A stretch of 64,000 nucleotides of DNA from the NCBI GenBank assembly GCA_020809705.1, contig CP085827.1, positions 5,890,001 through 5,954,000 of the forward strand. Reading direction: 5' to 3'. Source of the stretch: Calonectria ilicicola (taxonomy: Eukaryota > Ascomycota > Sordariomycetes > Hypocreales > Nectriaceae). Every line of letters begins with the position of its first letter. The stretch's first letter is position 1. Shown here in pieces: positions 22,400 to 33,101 of the stretch. Position numbers and translations under genes: made by a program. The notes beneath the pieces are model-generated. The model did no database searches. It was given only the letters and a program-made list of their open reading frames with translations, and had not been told where the DNA came from.

Positions 22400-25020
22400 A
22401 TGCAAGGGCAGAATATCTTGGCTGGTTTTACCTTCAATGGGGGAAGTGCCAGTTTTCATCTGCCATCTGGTATTTCTTAACAGCCTATGATTCTTGGCTT
22501 AATAGGGCTAACGCATGCTGGCTTCCATTGTCTCAGACCGACCGGCACAAACCACCGTCATCCGGAGTATTCCATATCACCGCAACGAGGACCTAGTCTA
22601 CCGTCAAGACATCATAGATACAATCGATAAGCTTCTACCATAGACAAAAGAATTTTATAGTGCTGCTCTATGGGGTCTAGGCGGATCAGGGTGTGTCTTG
22701 ACCGGTATATCTGCCTTGAATATCTACTAAGTAACCTAGGAAAATACAAATCGCGCTCAATTATGTATACCGATGATGCGAGGATAAGAATTGCTCTATC
22801 TTCTGGGTCGATGCGGATAGCGAAGCGACATTTATAAATGACTACCATACAATTGCAAAAAAGCTTGGTATAAATACGAACCTGGAAAAGGATGACTTGC
22901 TCTTGGTAGTAAAGCAAGGCATTGAGGAACAGGCGCAGTGGGTGCTTGTACTTGATAATACCGATGATCTTGGTCTCTTTGGAATAAGAGAAACAGGACA
23001 GATAGGACAGGTTGATCAGGCATGCAATCTGTTTGACTACATTCCTCGAGCGCCTACAGGGATAGTATTGTGGATAAGCCGTGATGAACACATTGTCGGG
23101 ACCCTTGTAGGCTCACGACGAGGTATTGAAGTTGGTCAGATGACACTAAAAGAAGCAAAACAGCTCCTAGAGACTGCAAGAGATGTAGTGGTTACAGAAG
23201 ATATAGTAGCGACTAATATCCTTCTCGAGCATCTCCAGTGGCTGCTGCTTGCAATTTCACAGGCTGGAGCATATATATGACGGACATCAACACCAGTTAC
23301 AGAGTACTTATCTATGCTACTCAAAGGTGACCAACGATGGAAACTACTTAAAAGAATAGAGGCAGATCGACACCGACGGCCGAATGTATCAAACAGTGTT
23401 CTAGAGACCTGGGCGATTTCTATTGAGCGAATCCGACAGGAAAGCAAGATGTCATATCAAATTCTGCAAGTGATAGCATATGTGGATAGTTGGAATATAC
23501 CTTTTGAGATTCTAGCCTTGGCTAGTGAGTTTGGCTACCAGGGGATAAATGATAAGCCTGAAGAGGTTGAAGTCATACAAGCGATTACCCGATTAAAGGA
23601 ATTCTTATTTATAAGTGGGAGACAAGCAGATGATGGTTCAAGGCAGTATGAAATGCACAAGCTTGTACAGGAAGCTGCACGATATAGGTTAAGTATACAA
23701 GAGGTGGGCAGGTTTAGGAATAGCAAGGAAGAGAAGCAGGAAGAGGAAATTAAAGAGCAAAAAGGAAAAGAAGAAGAAGAGGAGGAGGAGGAGGAGGAGG
23801 TATATTTCTCCAGAATTACAGTGCAAACCATGGAAGAGATCTTCCCAGTATCAGAACAAGACACATGGCAAGAATGTGAGAGGTATCTAGCACATGCTAT
23901 ACAGGTAGGAGAGTGGGCAGAGGCATGTGGGAAGCAGGTTGAAGTTGGTATGCTTTTCAGTAAGGTATCTAACTTTCTTTATGATCGAGGGAGGTGGAGG
24001 GAGAAGGAACCGGTGGATGAGAGAGCACTCGAACTTCGGCGGAAGGTGCTTGGAGAGAAGCATCCAGATACAATCGAGAGCATGGCATCACTTGCAACAA
24101 CATACCATCAACAAGGCCTATACAGCAAGGCAGAGCCTATTTATATAAAAGCACTCGAACTTCGGCGGGAGGTGCTTGGAGAGAAGCATCCAGATACAAT
24201 TAGGAGCATGGCATCACTTGCAACAACATACCATCAACAAGGCCTATACAGCAAGGCAGAGCCTATAAAAGAGAAAGCACTCGAACTTCGGCAGGAGGTG
24301 CTTGGAGAGAAGCATCCAGATATAATCGAGAGCATGGCATATCTTGCAATAACATACCATGCGCAAGGTCGATATATTGAAGATGAAGAAATATCAACAC
24401 AAGTACTAGATCTTCGGCAGGAAGTGCTTGGGGAGAAGCATCCAGATACAATCGAGAGCATGGCATCACTTGCAGCAACATACCATCAACAAGGCCTATA
24501 CAGCAAGGCAGAGCCTATAAAAGAGAAAGCACTCGAACTTCGGCGGGAGGTACTTGGAGAGAAGCATCCAGATACAATCGAGAGTATGGCATCACTTGCA
24601 ACAACATACCATGCGCAAGGTCGATATATTGAAGATGAAGAAATATCAACACAAGTACTAGATCTTCGGCAGGAAGTGCTTGGGGAGAAGCATCCAGATA
24701 CAATTAAGAGCATGGCATCGCTTGCAACAACATACCATCAACAAGGCCGATATGAAGAGGCTGAGCGGCTGCATCAGGCCGCCTTAGACATTCGCCGATA
24801 TATCCTTGGAGACAGCCACCCAGATACAATTAGGAGCATGGCATATCTCACCTCAACGCAGGAGGCAGTACAACAACTCCCATCTATCGTGGAGTCAGTC
24901 CAGTCTTTAGCGGTCACACCAGTCGGCGAATTTGAAAAAGAGCAGAAGTCGCGGCGTAGGTTGATGTGGGAGGCCATACGTAATAATGCTGACCGCTTTC
25001 GTAAATGGAGCTCTTCTTGA
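22400..25020 (+). pseudogene. broken NB-ARC/TPR (STAND) gene
   Basis: Intact relatives are NB-ARC ATPases with kinesin-light-chain-type TPRs. Exons 22400-22469, 22537-22690 and 22740-25020 join in phase to 835 codons; both introns keep GT..AG ends. The 5' end is uncertain: the frame is open from 22382 and the ATG at 22400 is the first usable one. Landmarks are SFHLPSDRP, RSIPYHRNEDLVYRQDI, the P-loop GLGGSGK, then VLVLDNTDD (Walker B-like) and a GTLVGSRRGIEVGQM segment. Stops interrupt it at 22641-22643 (TAG), 22774-22776 (TGA) and 23278-23280 (TGA). The P-loop Thr is Ile (ATA). All four are explained by single C-to-T changes. A Glu-rich stretch encoded near 23775-23802 precedes the TPR array. 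It is flanked by solo LTRs on both sides. Confidence 0.82.
24025..24890 (+). repeat. tandem TPR-coding repeats, 126-bp period
   Basis: Seven 42-residue units start at 24025, 24151, 24277, 24403, 24529, 24655 and 24781, each with the core LGEKHPDTI (degenerate in the last). Units 2+3 (24151-24402) and 4+5 (24403-24654) form a 252-bp higher-order duplication, alternating QQGLYSKAEPI and AQGRYIEDEEI halves. The units are very similar at DNA level, as in recently amplified sensor repeats. Confidence 0.9.
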
Positions 25021-25084
25021 AGGCAGGGGGCCTGGATTAACCTTTTTCCCCTCTACATAAGTGTTTATATTTGCTGTAGTCTGT

Positions 25085-25302
25085 TGTGAAGGGCTAGCCC
25101 TTGGTTTGTTCCACGAGAAAGGTGCTCTAAATTGGTCTATCTAAATCTACAGAGGAAAGCGGGAAAGGAGGGGTGCAATCAGAAGAAGTTATTCTTTTGA
25201 TTATATATGCTTTGGTGTGCCCTCGCTACTAAGGTAGTCAAGAAGCTTAATTTGGATGCATACGCATAGCCATAATCCTCCACCAGGCCTCAACCTATGG
25301 CA
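25085..25302 (+). mobile_element. degenerate solo LTR, family 1 copy C
   Basis: Begins TGTGAAGGGC and ends near TATGGCA. It matches copies B and D along its length but with more changes, including a lost base in the GGATACGGCATAG block. The flanks TCTGT (25080-25084) and TCTAT (25303-25307) match at 4 of 5 positions, consistent with an aged duplication. It lies 64 bp past the broken NB-ARC/TPR gene. Confidence 0.8.
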
Positions 25303-26479
25303 TCTATATCACAAATTACTAATACTATATAGCAGTATTTATTTTATATTAATTTTCTTTTGCTTGTTACAGTAATATATTATGTACTTTACCATAGTTT
25401 CCCAAGATATATGTTAATAACTATAATTGAATGTAGAATACAGCATGGCTAGGACCGTATCAAGTGAGCACCACGCGGGCTGAGGGGAGCTGAGGGGGGC
25501 TGAGGTGGACTGATGGGGGACTGAGCCGAAGTTGAGCTGGCTCCCGTGGAGATCTCAAAAGTGGCCACCGATGATAACTAAGAAGCCGCTTAAGTTTCAT
25601 CTCATAATACCAAGCCAGTAGTAGCGAAATCCTTCTGTCAAACTATTCGTGCCAGATTATTGTCAGCACTTGTGGGTAGCGCCGTGGTAGTGTCACAAGA
25701 CGAGGCCAGGGGTAGGCATAATAACTGTGTTGTGCGATGAAGAGGGCAGAAGGCTCTCACTACGGTCGGCTAATATTAACATTGTACGCATGTGTGGTAC
25801 ACACGTGACTCCACACATGACTACCTGTGTGACCTGTGACAGGTAGGGCGCTATTTACGCCCGGCGAGAAGGCAGGAATATGACAACCATAAGCAAATCA
25901 GGTGATACAAGTCTCTAGAAGGGTACAGAATTCTCGTATCCGACAGGCTGTGTTTTCCAAATGGATTTATAATGGAGACAGATAATATCATGTTAAAATT
26001 CTAAAGTACACAGTGTACAACCTTCCTGTCAGTATTCCCTTCTGCTCTGCCACAATTATATATGACGTCTTCACATTCATAAAGGTGAATTAATTCTGGT
26101 TCATTCTAATCACAGTAGAATATTTACAAATTTAAACCACAATACCTCAGTCATTTACATCTGTCATGAATTTATGAATGGGAGCAAAATAGCCAAAACA
26201 CATGTTAGAGCTGGATAAAATAGATAAAGCTGCAATAACTCTTACATGAACATTTTTAAATGAAATAATAGCTATAAAAGTATGTAAATAATATTCATTG
26301 CTTAAGACAAAACAAGACTATCATATATAGTAAGAGATAGAGAACAAAGATAAATGTTTCCACACCCAGAAAGTAATTTTACCATATAAATTCTACCCAT
26401 ACAGCTTGATTCACCGTAGAATCTTATATGGTAAGTCCAGAACAATTCTGTATTTGGTTCTTAGCTCCATCTAACTCAT
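25303..26479. other. AT-rich spacer, no supported gene
   Basis: The spacer contains a GCTGAGGGG-like short tandem stretch at about 25478-25530, and the distal half is AT-rich. No domain or RNA gene is seen. Confidence 0.45.
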
Positions 26480-26761
26480 TTACTGAGGTGTGATGGTACA
26501 TCCACCATACACAGGAATAGGTCTCCAATTAGGACAGTCAATACAAGTTCCAACCGACTGTCCGTCAGCAACAGTTGGAGCGATCGAGTGCTTGCACTTA
26601 AAAAAGTCGATGCACAATTTAGTGTAAAGGCGAGCTGCATAGTCGGTGTCACTACCGTGATCCGAAGGGGACTTGAGCGTTTTAATCGAACAAGTTAAAA
26701 GGTTGACGGAGGCAGCGTTAGCGACCGCAGTAAGGATGGTAGCGACGACGGTGAACTTCAT
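26480..26761 (-). CDS. small secreted cysteine-rich protein
   Basis: A 93-residue intronless protein. The N-terminus MKFTVVATILTAVANAA is a good signal peptide with likely cleavage near Ala16-Ala17. The mature part is about 76 residues with six cysteines at 24, 50, 56, 73, 76 and 88, enough for three disulfides. I do not recognise the fold. Size, signal and even cysteine number fit effector-like or antimicrobial secreted proteins, but no function can be assigned. It lies 150 bp from solo LTR copy D, a common setting for such genes. Confidence 0.7.
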   Translation of the reverse strand: MKFTVVATILTAVANAASVNLLTCSIKTLKSPSDHGSDTDYAARLYTKLCIDFFKCKHSIAPTVADGQSVGTCIDCPNWRPIPVYGGCTITPQ

Positions 26762-26912
26762 TTTGATTTATGAAAACTAAAAAAAAAGAAAAGGATTGTA
26801 AGCCAATGGATTGCAATTTGAAAGGTTGGGTAAGAAGCTTACTAGTTTGAGGGTGGTGATGTAGAATGAATTGATTAGACTGATAAATTGTTAAAATGAT
26901 GAATCTGATTGT

Positions 26913-27124
26913 TGTGAAGGGCTGGTCCTGGGTTTATTCAACCTAAAGGGTGCTCTGTATTGGTCTATCTAAAGCTAAGGAGGAAGGAGAAGAAGACGAT
27001 CAGAAGAACGTATTCTTCTGATTATATATGCCTTGGTGTGCCCTCGCTACCAATATAGTCATGAAGCTTAATCTAGGTGGATACGGCATAGCCGTAATCC
27101 TCTGCCAGGCTTCAGCCTGTAACA
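26913..27124 (+). mobile_element. solo LTR, family 1 copy D
   Basis: A 212-bp element starting TGTGAAGGGC and ending CCTGTAACA. It is flanked by a perfect 5-bp duplication ATTGT (26908-26912 and 27125-27129). It is the cleanest copy and defines the family ends. No internal retrotransposon sequence is present. Confidence 0.88.
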
Positions 27125-27129
27125 ATTGT

Positions 27130-28513
27130 TCAGGCTTTATATCTTTTCCCCATGTCTATCAAATTTCCATACGTGGACCAAGTTCAAGCCCGGAATCAAA
27201 CTTGGTCATCCAAAGTGATACGGTAGGGTCAGTTATTAGGGGGTCAAATGATATGTAGTAGGAAGGTTGATTCTTTATTATCTGCCTACCCTACTGAAGG
27301 ACCTATAAGGGTCCTTATTTTAGGTGCCTGAGGCATACATACGTAGGAGCTCTAGGTGTGTTGGCACAAAAACCGTATCACAAAGACACCGTCTTCTCAT
27401 ACGTCTCTCCGGAATTCATGAAGTCGGCAACCCGAAACACCCCGTCACAATTCCATTTTCACCCTGTCAACTTGACTATGCACGTTCCAGGTGTTTTGTT
27501 AAAACCCGAGTTAATACGAGGTAAGCGTTTTTAGCCTTGTAACCTAACCTGCTTCAGTTAGCGTACGCATTTCAGCTCTACTTTTAAGCTTTTTCCCGGC
27601 TACTCGCTGCCGAGTTCCTTTATCTTCCCAACTAGTAATGCAAGTAGTGGACTAATCCAGAACTTTTTATCGACTCAATCCCAAAGGCAATATGGATATT
27701 GACCATAAAAGTGCGAAGGAGATGAAACCTAATGTAAGAAATTCTCTCACCCTCTAGCAAATTGGGAAATGGTATCCTCTTCATGGAATGTCTTGCATAA
27801 ACCTTTGAGGAGAATCGTACCATGAGATATCGCATTAGCACACGGCCATGAGAATAAACCGGAATTAGAGCCAGAAGAATAAATAATGTAGAAACCAATT
27901 GATGCGGAAAGGGTCACTAAGGACTGTAAAATGAGGGTGTAAAAGGATTGATTGACTCTCTCAGGGACCGAGGGTCCCTGCTGCCCTAATGGCAGCTGGA
28001 TTACTAAGGTCATTTATCCACGTGACTACCCTTCACGTATCACCAATAATAACAACGATGAAGCATTGATCTTCATCTCTTATACCAACCTGTTCGATTT
28101 CACTGAGAGAAGGAGCACTGGTGAGTGGTTTTACCCGCACTGAATTTGGACTGGAAGACTATTGATACTTGAGCTAATGTTTCAGGCAGGGATTCTAAAG
28201 AAATATGCATATTTCCTAATTCAACACGAGAGTTAATGTCGTACTTTTGATCTCTGGAAACCTCAGTTAGAGTTCGTATTCTGGAAACCAGTGAGAGATT
28301 TGATTATAGCAGTATTCTATCACGGCGAGACCTTTCCTGATCAAGAACGGAGAAGGAGATACCTCTGAATGAAATCATGCTTCCGACAACCATCAATATG
28401 AGCGGAACTATTTTGCCGGCCCGGTCTGGGCATTTAGCTTGCCTGGATGAGTGTACCCCTGATTGGTATCAAACTGTGATACTTCAATGATCTCTGTACT
28501 GAGGAGGAAATGG
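27130..28513. other. intergenic, no supported gene
   Basis: Open stretches on the minus strand at 27632-28013 contain hydrophobic segments but no start, signal or splice logic that I trust. Nothing else is recognised. Confidence 0.4.
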
Positions 28514-28520
28514 TATATAA
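28514..28520 (+). promoter_or_regulatory. TATA box of the secreted prepropeptide gene
   Basis: TATATAA lies 107 bp before the ATG at 28627 and is followed by a pyrimidine/CAA-rich leader. This is the usual layout of a strongly expressed fungal gene. Position-based inference. Confidence 0.5.
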
Positions 28521-28626
28521 GACCTGAATTCCAACGAATGATTTCCAATCTCCTCATCAAATCCTCAACAACAAATATCCTCACACACTACTATTCTCTT
28601 TCCATTCGACAAGCATAAGAGTAGTC

Positions 28627-29244
28627 ATGGCTATCTATAAGAGCCTACTCTCTGCAATTGGTCTTACAAGCATTGCTACCTCAGCTTTTGCATCTTTCTC
28701 GCCCGAGCTTAACAGCCAAATTGCTACAGCCTTCAATGTCTCTGTTGATAACATCAATACGCTCCAGCAATCGACCAACCTTTCCGTTATTGATGCGTCA
28801 ATTTGGACCAACCCTCTTGGGGATGGCACCGTTGATGTTACAGATTGGGATGATAATACAAAGGTCACGTTCCTCAAGGAAGTTAGGGCCGGCATCAACG
28901 ACAGCGTGAACACAGGTCCTTCCAAACGAGTACAGGGCTCTCAGAGTCCTGTAGCCCGAGCTCAAGTTACTGCTGCGATAGCAAAGGCCAAGGCTCAGCG
29001 CGACACCTCTAATAGGCGTAGACTTCTTCAATGCAACAGTGGCAGCAAGACATCATGCACTATCTGCGCCACTATATGTGGCACTGCTTGGCTTTCAGCT
29101 TCTGCTGTCTGTGGAGGAGCCGCTTTGGCCGCTGAAGCAGCGAGCGCTGGTGGTCTTACTCCTGCTATAGCCACGGCTTTAGCGGGTTGCCTTGGGGTGG
29201 CAGCATCTGCCTATGCTGGATGCATTGTAAAGTACGTTGGTTGA
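28627..29244 (+). CDS. secreted Kex2-type prepropeptide with hydrophobic Cys-rich C-terminus
   Basis: A 205-residue intronless protein. The signal peptide is about residues 1-22 (SAIGLTSIATSAFASF). An acidic, Cys-free pro-region follows, with two potential Kex2 sites: Lys-Arg at 100-101 and Arg-Arg-Arg at 130-132. The last ~73 residues carry all seven cysteines (136, 144, 147, 151, 162, 188, 199) and are rich in Ala and Gly, with SCTICATICGTAW and a GCLGVAASAYAGC end. The arrangement recalls secreted antimicrobial peptides; the Cys/Gly pattern superficially resembles halocin-C8-like bacteriocin domains, a resemblance from memory only. A TATA box and clean ATG (gtcATGgc) support expression. 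Function unproven; membrane activity is a guess from hydrophobicity. Confidence 0.75.
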   Translation: MAIYKSLLSAIGLTSIATSAFASFSPELNSQIATAFNVSVDNINTLQQSTNLSVIDASIWTNPLGDGTVDVTDWDDNTKVTFLKEVRAGINDSVNTGPSKRVQGSQSPVARAQVTAAIAKAKAQRDTSNRRRLLQCNSGSKTSCTICATICGTAWLSASAVCGGAALAAEAASAGGLTPAIATALAGCLGVAASAYAGCIVKYVG

Positions 29245-30407
29245 TGGGGATTAGTAAGGGGCGTCTATCCGGCACCACCCTGCAATTATTGCGGTCACGG
29301 TGATTCTATTGGAGCAGATTCTCCCGTGTACGTTAGTCGGGTGTTAGTTGGCGAGGGGGAAGCTTGACCATAATATGGTCTTCCTCGATCTGAGCTGCGT
29401 CGCCCAATGATGAGCAGTGGTAAATGGGGGGGGGGGATATAGGAGACGTGAGAAGTATTTTTGCTTTCATTCAAATTAGCTTCATTCAACATGATAGCTA
29501 TATATATGTCGAAGATCTTTTTATTAATATTCTGTGCCAAAACTTGAATTCTTCGCTTGTGAGTCTGACTGTACGAAATCATTCCCCGGACATAAAGTCA
29601 CCGTAGAATGCTACATGAATATGTTTGAAAATGCCACAAAGGAACTCAAAATGTCTTTTTCTTTTTGCCTTGGAAAAAAGAACACGTACAGAATGGGAGT
29701 ATTTGTCGAGACGAATTTGCCCATTATCACCGGAGATTAGTCATTCTCGCTCAGTGAGTGTGCGCCGCCCATTAAACGAGTGCCACGCCACCAACACAAC
29801 TTTAGCTACCCGGCGGTTAGTGCCACGCTGCCAGCCATGTGGGTAGCAAAACAAAATACGTAGCACACTAGACGGGGGTATGATGAGTGGTAGATAAAAT
29901 CGGTTTGCATACCCTGGCGTGATCTACACCAGAGCTGATTGGAAATTTATGTTGGCCCGATTTGGTGTGCCATTTTGTTGCATGCCAGCGCAGCTTAAGG
30001 CCCGCCTCGCGGTTAGATAGCGCCCTTTTTAGCTGCAGATCCATTTCTCCAGCCCGTAGAAACCCACCCAATTCAATAAATCAAGACGAAATAACAACAG
30101 CACCCTGTCTGAACGCTTGCCGCTTGTTCCGACCTGCCGTCTCCCACTAACTCTTTACAGATGGAAGTGCCATTAGTATCAGATCGGTTACTGAGATTCA
30201 TCTTACATTTGCTCAATCTGTCCCAAGACCGATATTGCATGACTCGCAAGTACTCGAGCCCTGTGGAGCGCGTCTCTCAGCCGCATCCGCGTACGTCATA
30301 CGTGTTTTTGAAATAAATGTTTTGATTCTCCCGTCATTAATTCATTATGGCACCCACCAGATACAGCTCTCGGCCCGACCATTTCCGCCACCAAAGAATA
30401 CAGTAAA
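29245..30407. other. intergenic, no supported gene
   Basis: Includes a G-run near 29426-29436. No coding, tRNA or element end was recognised; the last ~200 bp are presumed promoter for the propeller gene. Confidence 0.45.
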
Positions 30408-31595
30408 ATGCGTCTCCTTGGTTTATTCTCCATAGCACAGGTGGTTAGTGCCGTCACGGTGGGCTCCTTGCCTGCCAAAGCCGTGGTCGAATATGCTCTC
30501 CCAGCTGCTGCTGAAACTCACGAGATCGTCGCCATAAGCGACAAACTTTTACTCATCTCCCAACAAACTGATGGGAGCTTGGTCAAAGTATCGCTTGATA
30601 ACAATGGACAGCCTACTGGTGCTCGCAAATGGACCGCAACAAATCAATGGTCCGGCCTACACGGACTAACGCTGGGCTCGGGATCCGGAAGCAATTCCTC
30701 CCTCTCTGTCTGGGCCACTGTTCAGTTCGACAACGCTATCCTCCAAATTGACCCGAAAGGCGACGACATCAACTCGCAGCCGCAGGTCGTCAAGACCATC
30801 CCCGTACCTTCGCCCGCATTCGGTCCTCACGGCATATTGGAACACAATGGAAACTTGTGGTTGGCGTGCAAGGATAGTTCGCACGTGGTTCGAATCAGCA
30901 TCAGCAACCCAAGTGATCACCAAGTCTGGGCTGTCAGCGGACGTCCAATCTTCATTGCCGTCCACCCTACCAGCGGCGACGTCTTCGCCAGTCTGGACTT
31001 GAGCAGCAAGATATGGCATTACAAGAACGATGGAGGAAATGGCGAGGAGATTGCGGTTCCCCCAGGCAAAGGCAGCACGCCAGTCGGCCTACTTGCAGGG
31101 GCAGATGGTAACGCCTGGGTCGCTTTATTGGGTAACTCAACAACGGGTACGGGCACGTTCGGACGCATCGACAAAAACGCATCTATCGATTGGTTCACCG
31201 TGTCCTCCGCTGTCGGCAGCACTGCAGGTCTTATCCACATGGCATTTGACAAAGATCCTACTCAATTCTGGCTACTGGGGTCATCAACTGTCTGCCCCAC
31301 CTGCATCAATGCTGTCTTCACCGTGAAAATCGATGAAATTTCTACTGGTGGCTCCGCAACTCCGAGAATCGCAGTACAGAACGCGATCACACTGCCTACA
31401 CAAAGGAGCTGGACTCATCGTATGATCTTTCACAGGGGAGACCTATACATTACCGAGTTGAAGACTTCGACACTCGCTCATGTAAGCGGGGCCGCTGTCA
31501 ATGGACTGGAAGTCAGTGAGACTTGGGACCAGTATGCGGACTGGGGTCTAGGTTTGAAGGCGCAGAGCATTGAATATAATAATACTGTTAATTAA
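30408..31595 (+). CDS. secreted beta-propeller, Vgb (streptogramin B) lyase-like
   Basis: A 395-residue intronless protein. MRLLGLFSIAQVVSAVTVG is a signal peptide. The rest is a run of WxA/WVA and G-rich beta-strand units (GLHGLTLG, FGPHGILEHNGNLWLAC, PVGLLAGADGNAWVALLG, GLIHMAFDKDPTQFWLLG) spaced about 45-50 residues apart. This fits a six- or seven-bladed propeller of the virginiamycin B lyase/SMP-30 group. Two close cysteines (VCPTCIN) may form a disulfide. Several NxS/T sites suggest glycosylation. In fungi such proteins are mostly uncharacterised; real lyase activity should not be assumed. Confidence 0.75.
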   Translation: MRLLGLFSIAQVVSAVTVGSLPAKAVVEYALPAAAETHEIVAISDKLLLISQQTDGSLVKVSLDNNGQPTGARKWTATNQWSGLHGLTLGSGSGSNSSLSVWATVQFDNAILQIDPKGDDINSQPQVVKTIPVPSPAFGPHGILEHNGNLWLACKDSSHVVRISISNPSDHQVWAVSGRPIFIAVHPTSGDVFASLDLSSKIWHYKNDGGNGEEIAVPPGKGSTPVGLLAGADGNAWVALLGNSTTGTGTFGRIDKNASIDWFTVSSAVGSTAGLIHMAFDKDPTQFWLLGSSTVCPTCINAVFTVKIDEISTGGSATPRIAVQNAITLPTQRSWTHRMIFHRGDLYITELKTSTLAHVSGAAVNGLEVSETWDQYADWGLGLKAQSIEYNNTVN

Positions 31596-32177
31596 AAAAC
31601 CCTAATACTACTATTTTTGATAGAGGGAAGTGAGTTAGAATTAGGTACGCCTAGTAATACAATGGGGGATGTACCAAAAATGTGTACAAGTTTTAGTTAT
31701 CTGTTTCCTTCCACTCCTACCATGCAGTATCTGTCCAACCATGCCCCATTTCACCCTCTCTAAAAAAGAATTGTTACCATACAGTATATCATGATAATTG
31801 CCCAAGAGTAGCCGGTGGGGGGCTGTGGATAACCTGTCTCCAAGGCTGGCCAAGTCAGACTTCTAGGGTTCTCAGTTACGCACTAGCTGTTGGTCATGTT
31901 AGGTAACCAACTTGAGCGCCTTGTGATGAATGACGCCGAACCATTTGATTGACAATCGATAGTGATTATTCTCACTGATTTCCTCGCCATCATTTACATG
32001 ACTAGCAGTCGCTCCTTGGCATTAATTTCCAACCAATGGATGAAAATGATCATGACACGTGACTTAATAGCGTCCAACGCCATAACCTCTGACTCATCGA
32101 TTTCGTTCACATTTAAAGACTGATTGGGTTTGCTGTGACCTGAGGCAAAAGCCAACAAATGCAAACTATCAACAACC
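31596..32177. other. intergenic, presumed promoter of the SDR gene
   Basis: No supported coding sequence; the distal part probably contains regulatory sequence for the dehydrogenase. Confidence 0.4.
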
Positions 32178-33101
32178 ATGTCTACTATTTCGATGTCACC
32201 GGCGAATCGTTCACGTGAGCTAGACCTTGTCGGTAAGGTCGGCGTCATCAGCGGCGCCTCTCGTGGCATCGGACGTGCCATCGCCTTCAACCTGGCATCT
32301 CGTGGCTGCTCCGTTCTTGGGACTTGCACAAGTGACAAGGGTGTCACAGCCATCTCCGAGCAGCTTAATGATGACATTACCAGTCAAGTTTTTGAGGCAA
32401 CTTCACGAGCACGACCCACGAGCTTGAAAATCCGGGGGCTTATTGCAGATATCTTCTCTGCTGATTGTTCCACCACACTAGCTGATGAGATTAAGTCGAA
32501 TTTCGATGGACGCGTAGACATCTTTATTAACTGCGCTAGCGATCCAATGCCAGGAATTATTGGAGAGATGAATGTTGAAGAGATTCAACGCAGTCTTGTC
32601 GGAAATGTGCAGACGCCGGTTTTGATTGTCGAGGAGTTTGTTCGGAGGCGTTATTTCCAACCCAACAGCCGCATCATCTACATCTCATCCATTCGATCTC
32701 GACAGCCATGGAGTATGCAACTTATGTACGCTGCTGGAAAGTCAGCCGGAGAGTCGCTTTGCCGGACGTGGGCGCAAGCTTTCGGTGGAAAAGAGGACAA
32801 GGTATGGACAGCAACTCCTATGAGGACTGTATCCAAATAACACCCTGTCCAGTATTCGTTCATGGCAGGAACTACAGCAAATGCCGTAACAGCTGGCTTG
32901 ACCGAGACAGAAGCGGTAGTGAACTGTGGACCGGAAGCAGTGCAGCGGTTCCAAGACGAGTTCTTCCCGTCTCAAAGTATCCCGCGCTTTGGGCAGCCCA
33001 ATGACGTTGCGGATGTGGTAGGTCTCTTATGCAGTTCTGATGCCCGATGGATTACAGGATGTGTTCTAAGTGCTAGCGGAGGTGGTATTAAGATTGGATG
33101 A
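32178..33101 (+). CDS. short-chain dehydrogenase/reductase
   Basis: A Rossmann-fold NAD(P)-dependent oxidoreductase. Exons 32178-32801 and 32853-33101, with a 51-nt intron (GTATGG..CCAG), give 290 residues, a classical SDR length. The cofactor motif GASRGIG lies at about residues 26-32, FINCAS replaces the usual NAG motif, the catalytic Ser is in YISSI, and the YxxxK motif is YAAGK. Splicing joins EDK to YSFMAGTTANAVTAGLTETE, the usual substrate-loop region, and the C-terminus ASGGGIKIG is typical. The substrate cannot be inferred. No cluster partner is adjacent. Confidence 0.9.

Noticed and set aside
27632..28013. Two hydrophobic minus-strand frames
   Set aside because: They overlap in different frames and have no coherent start, signal peptide or intron model.
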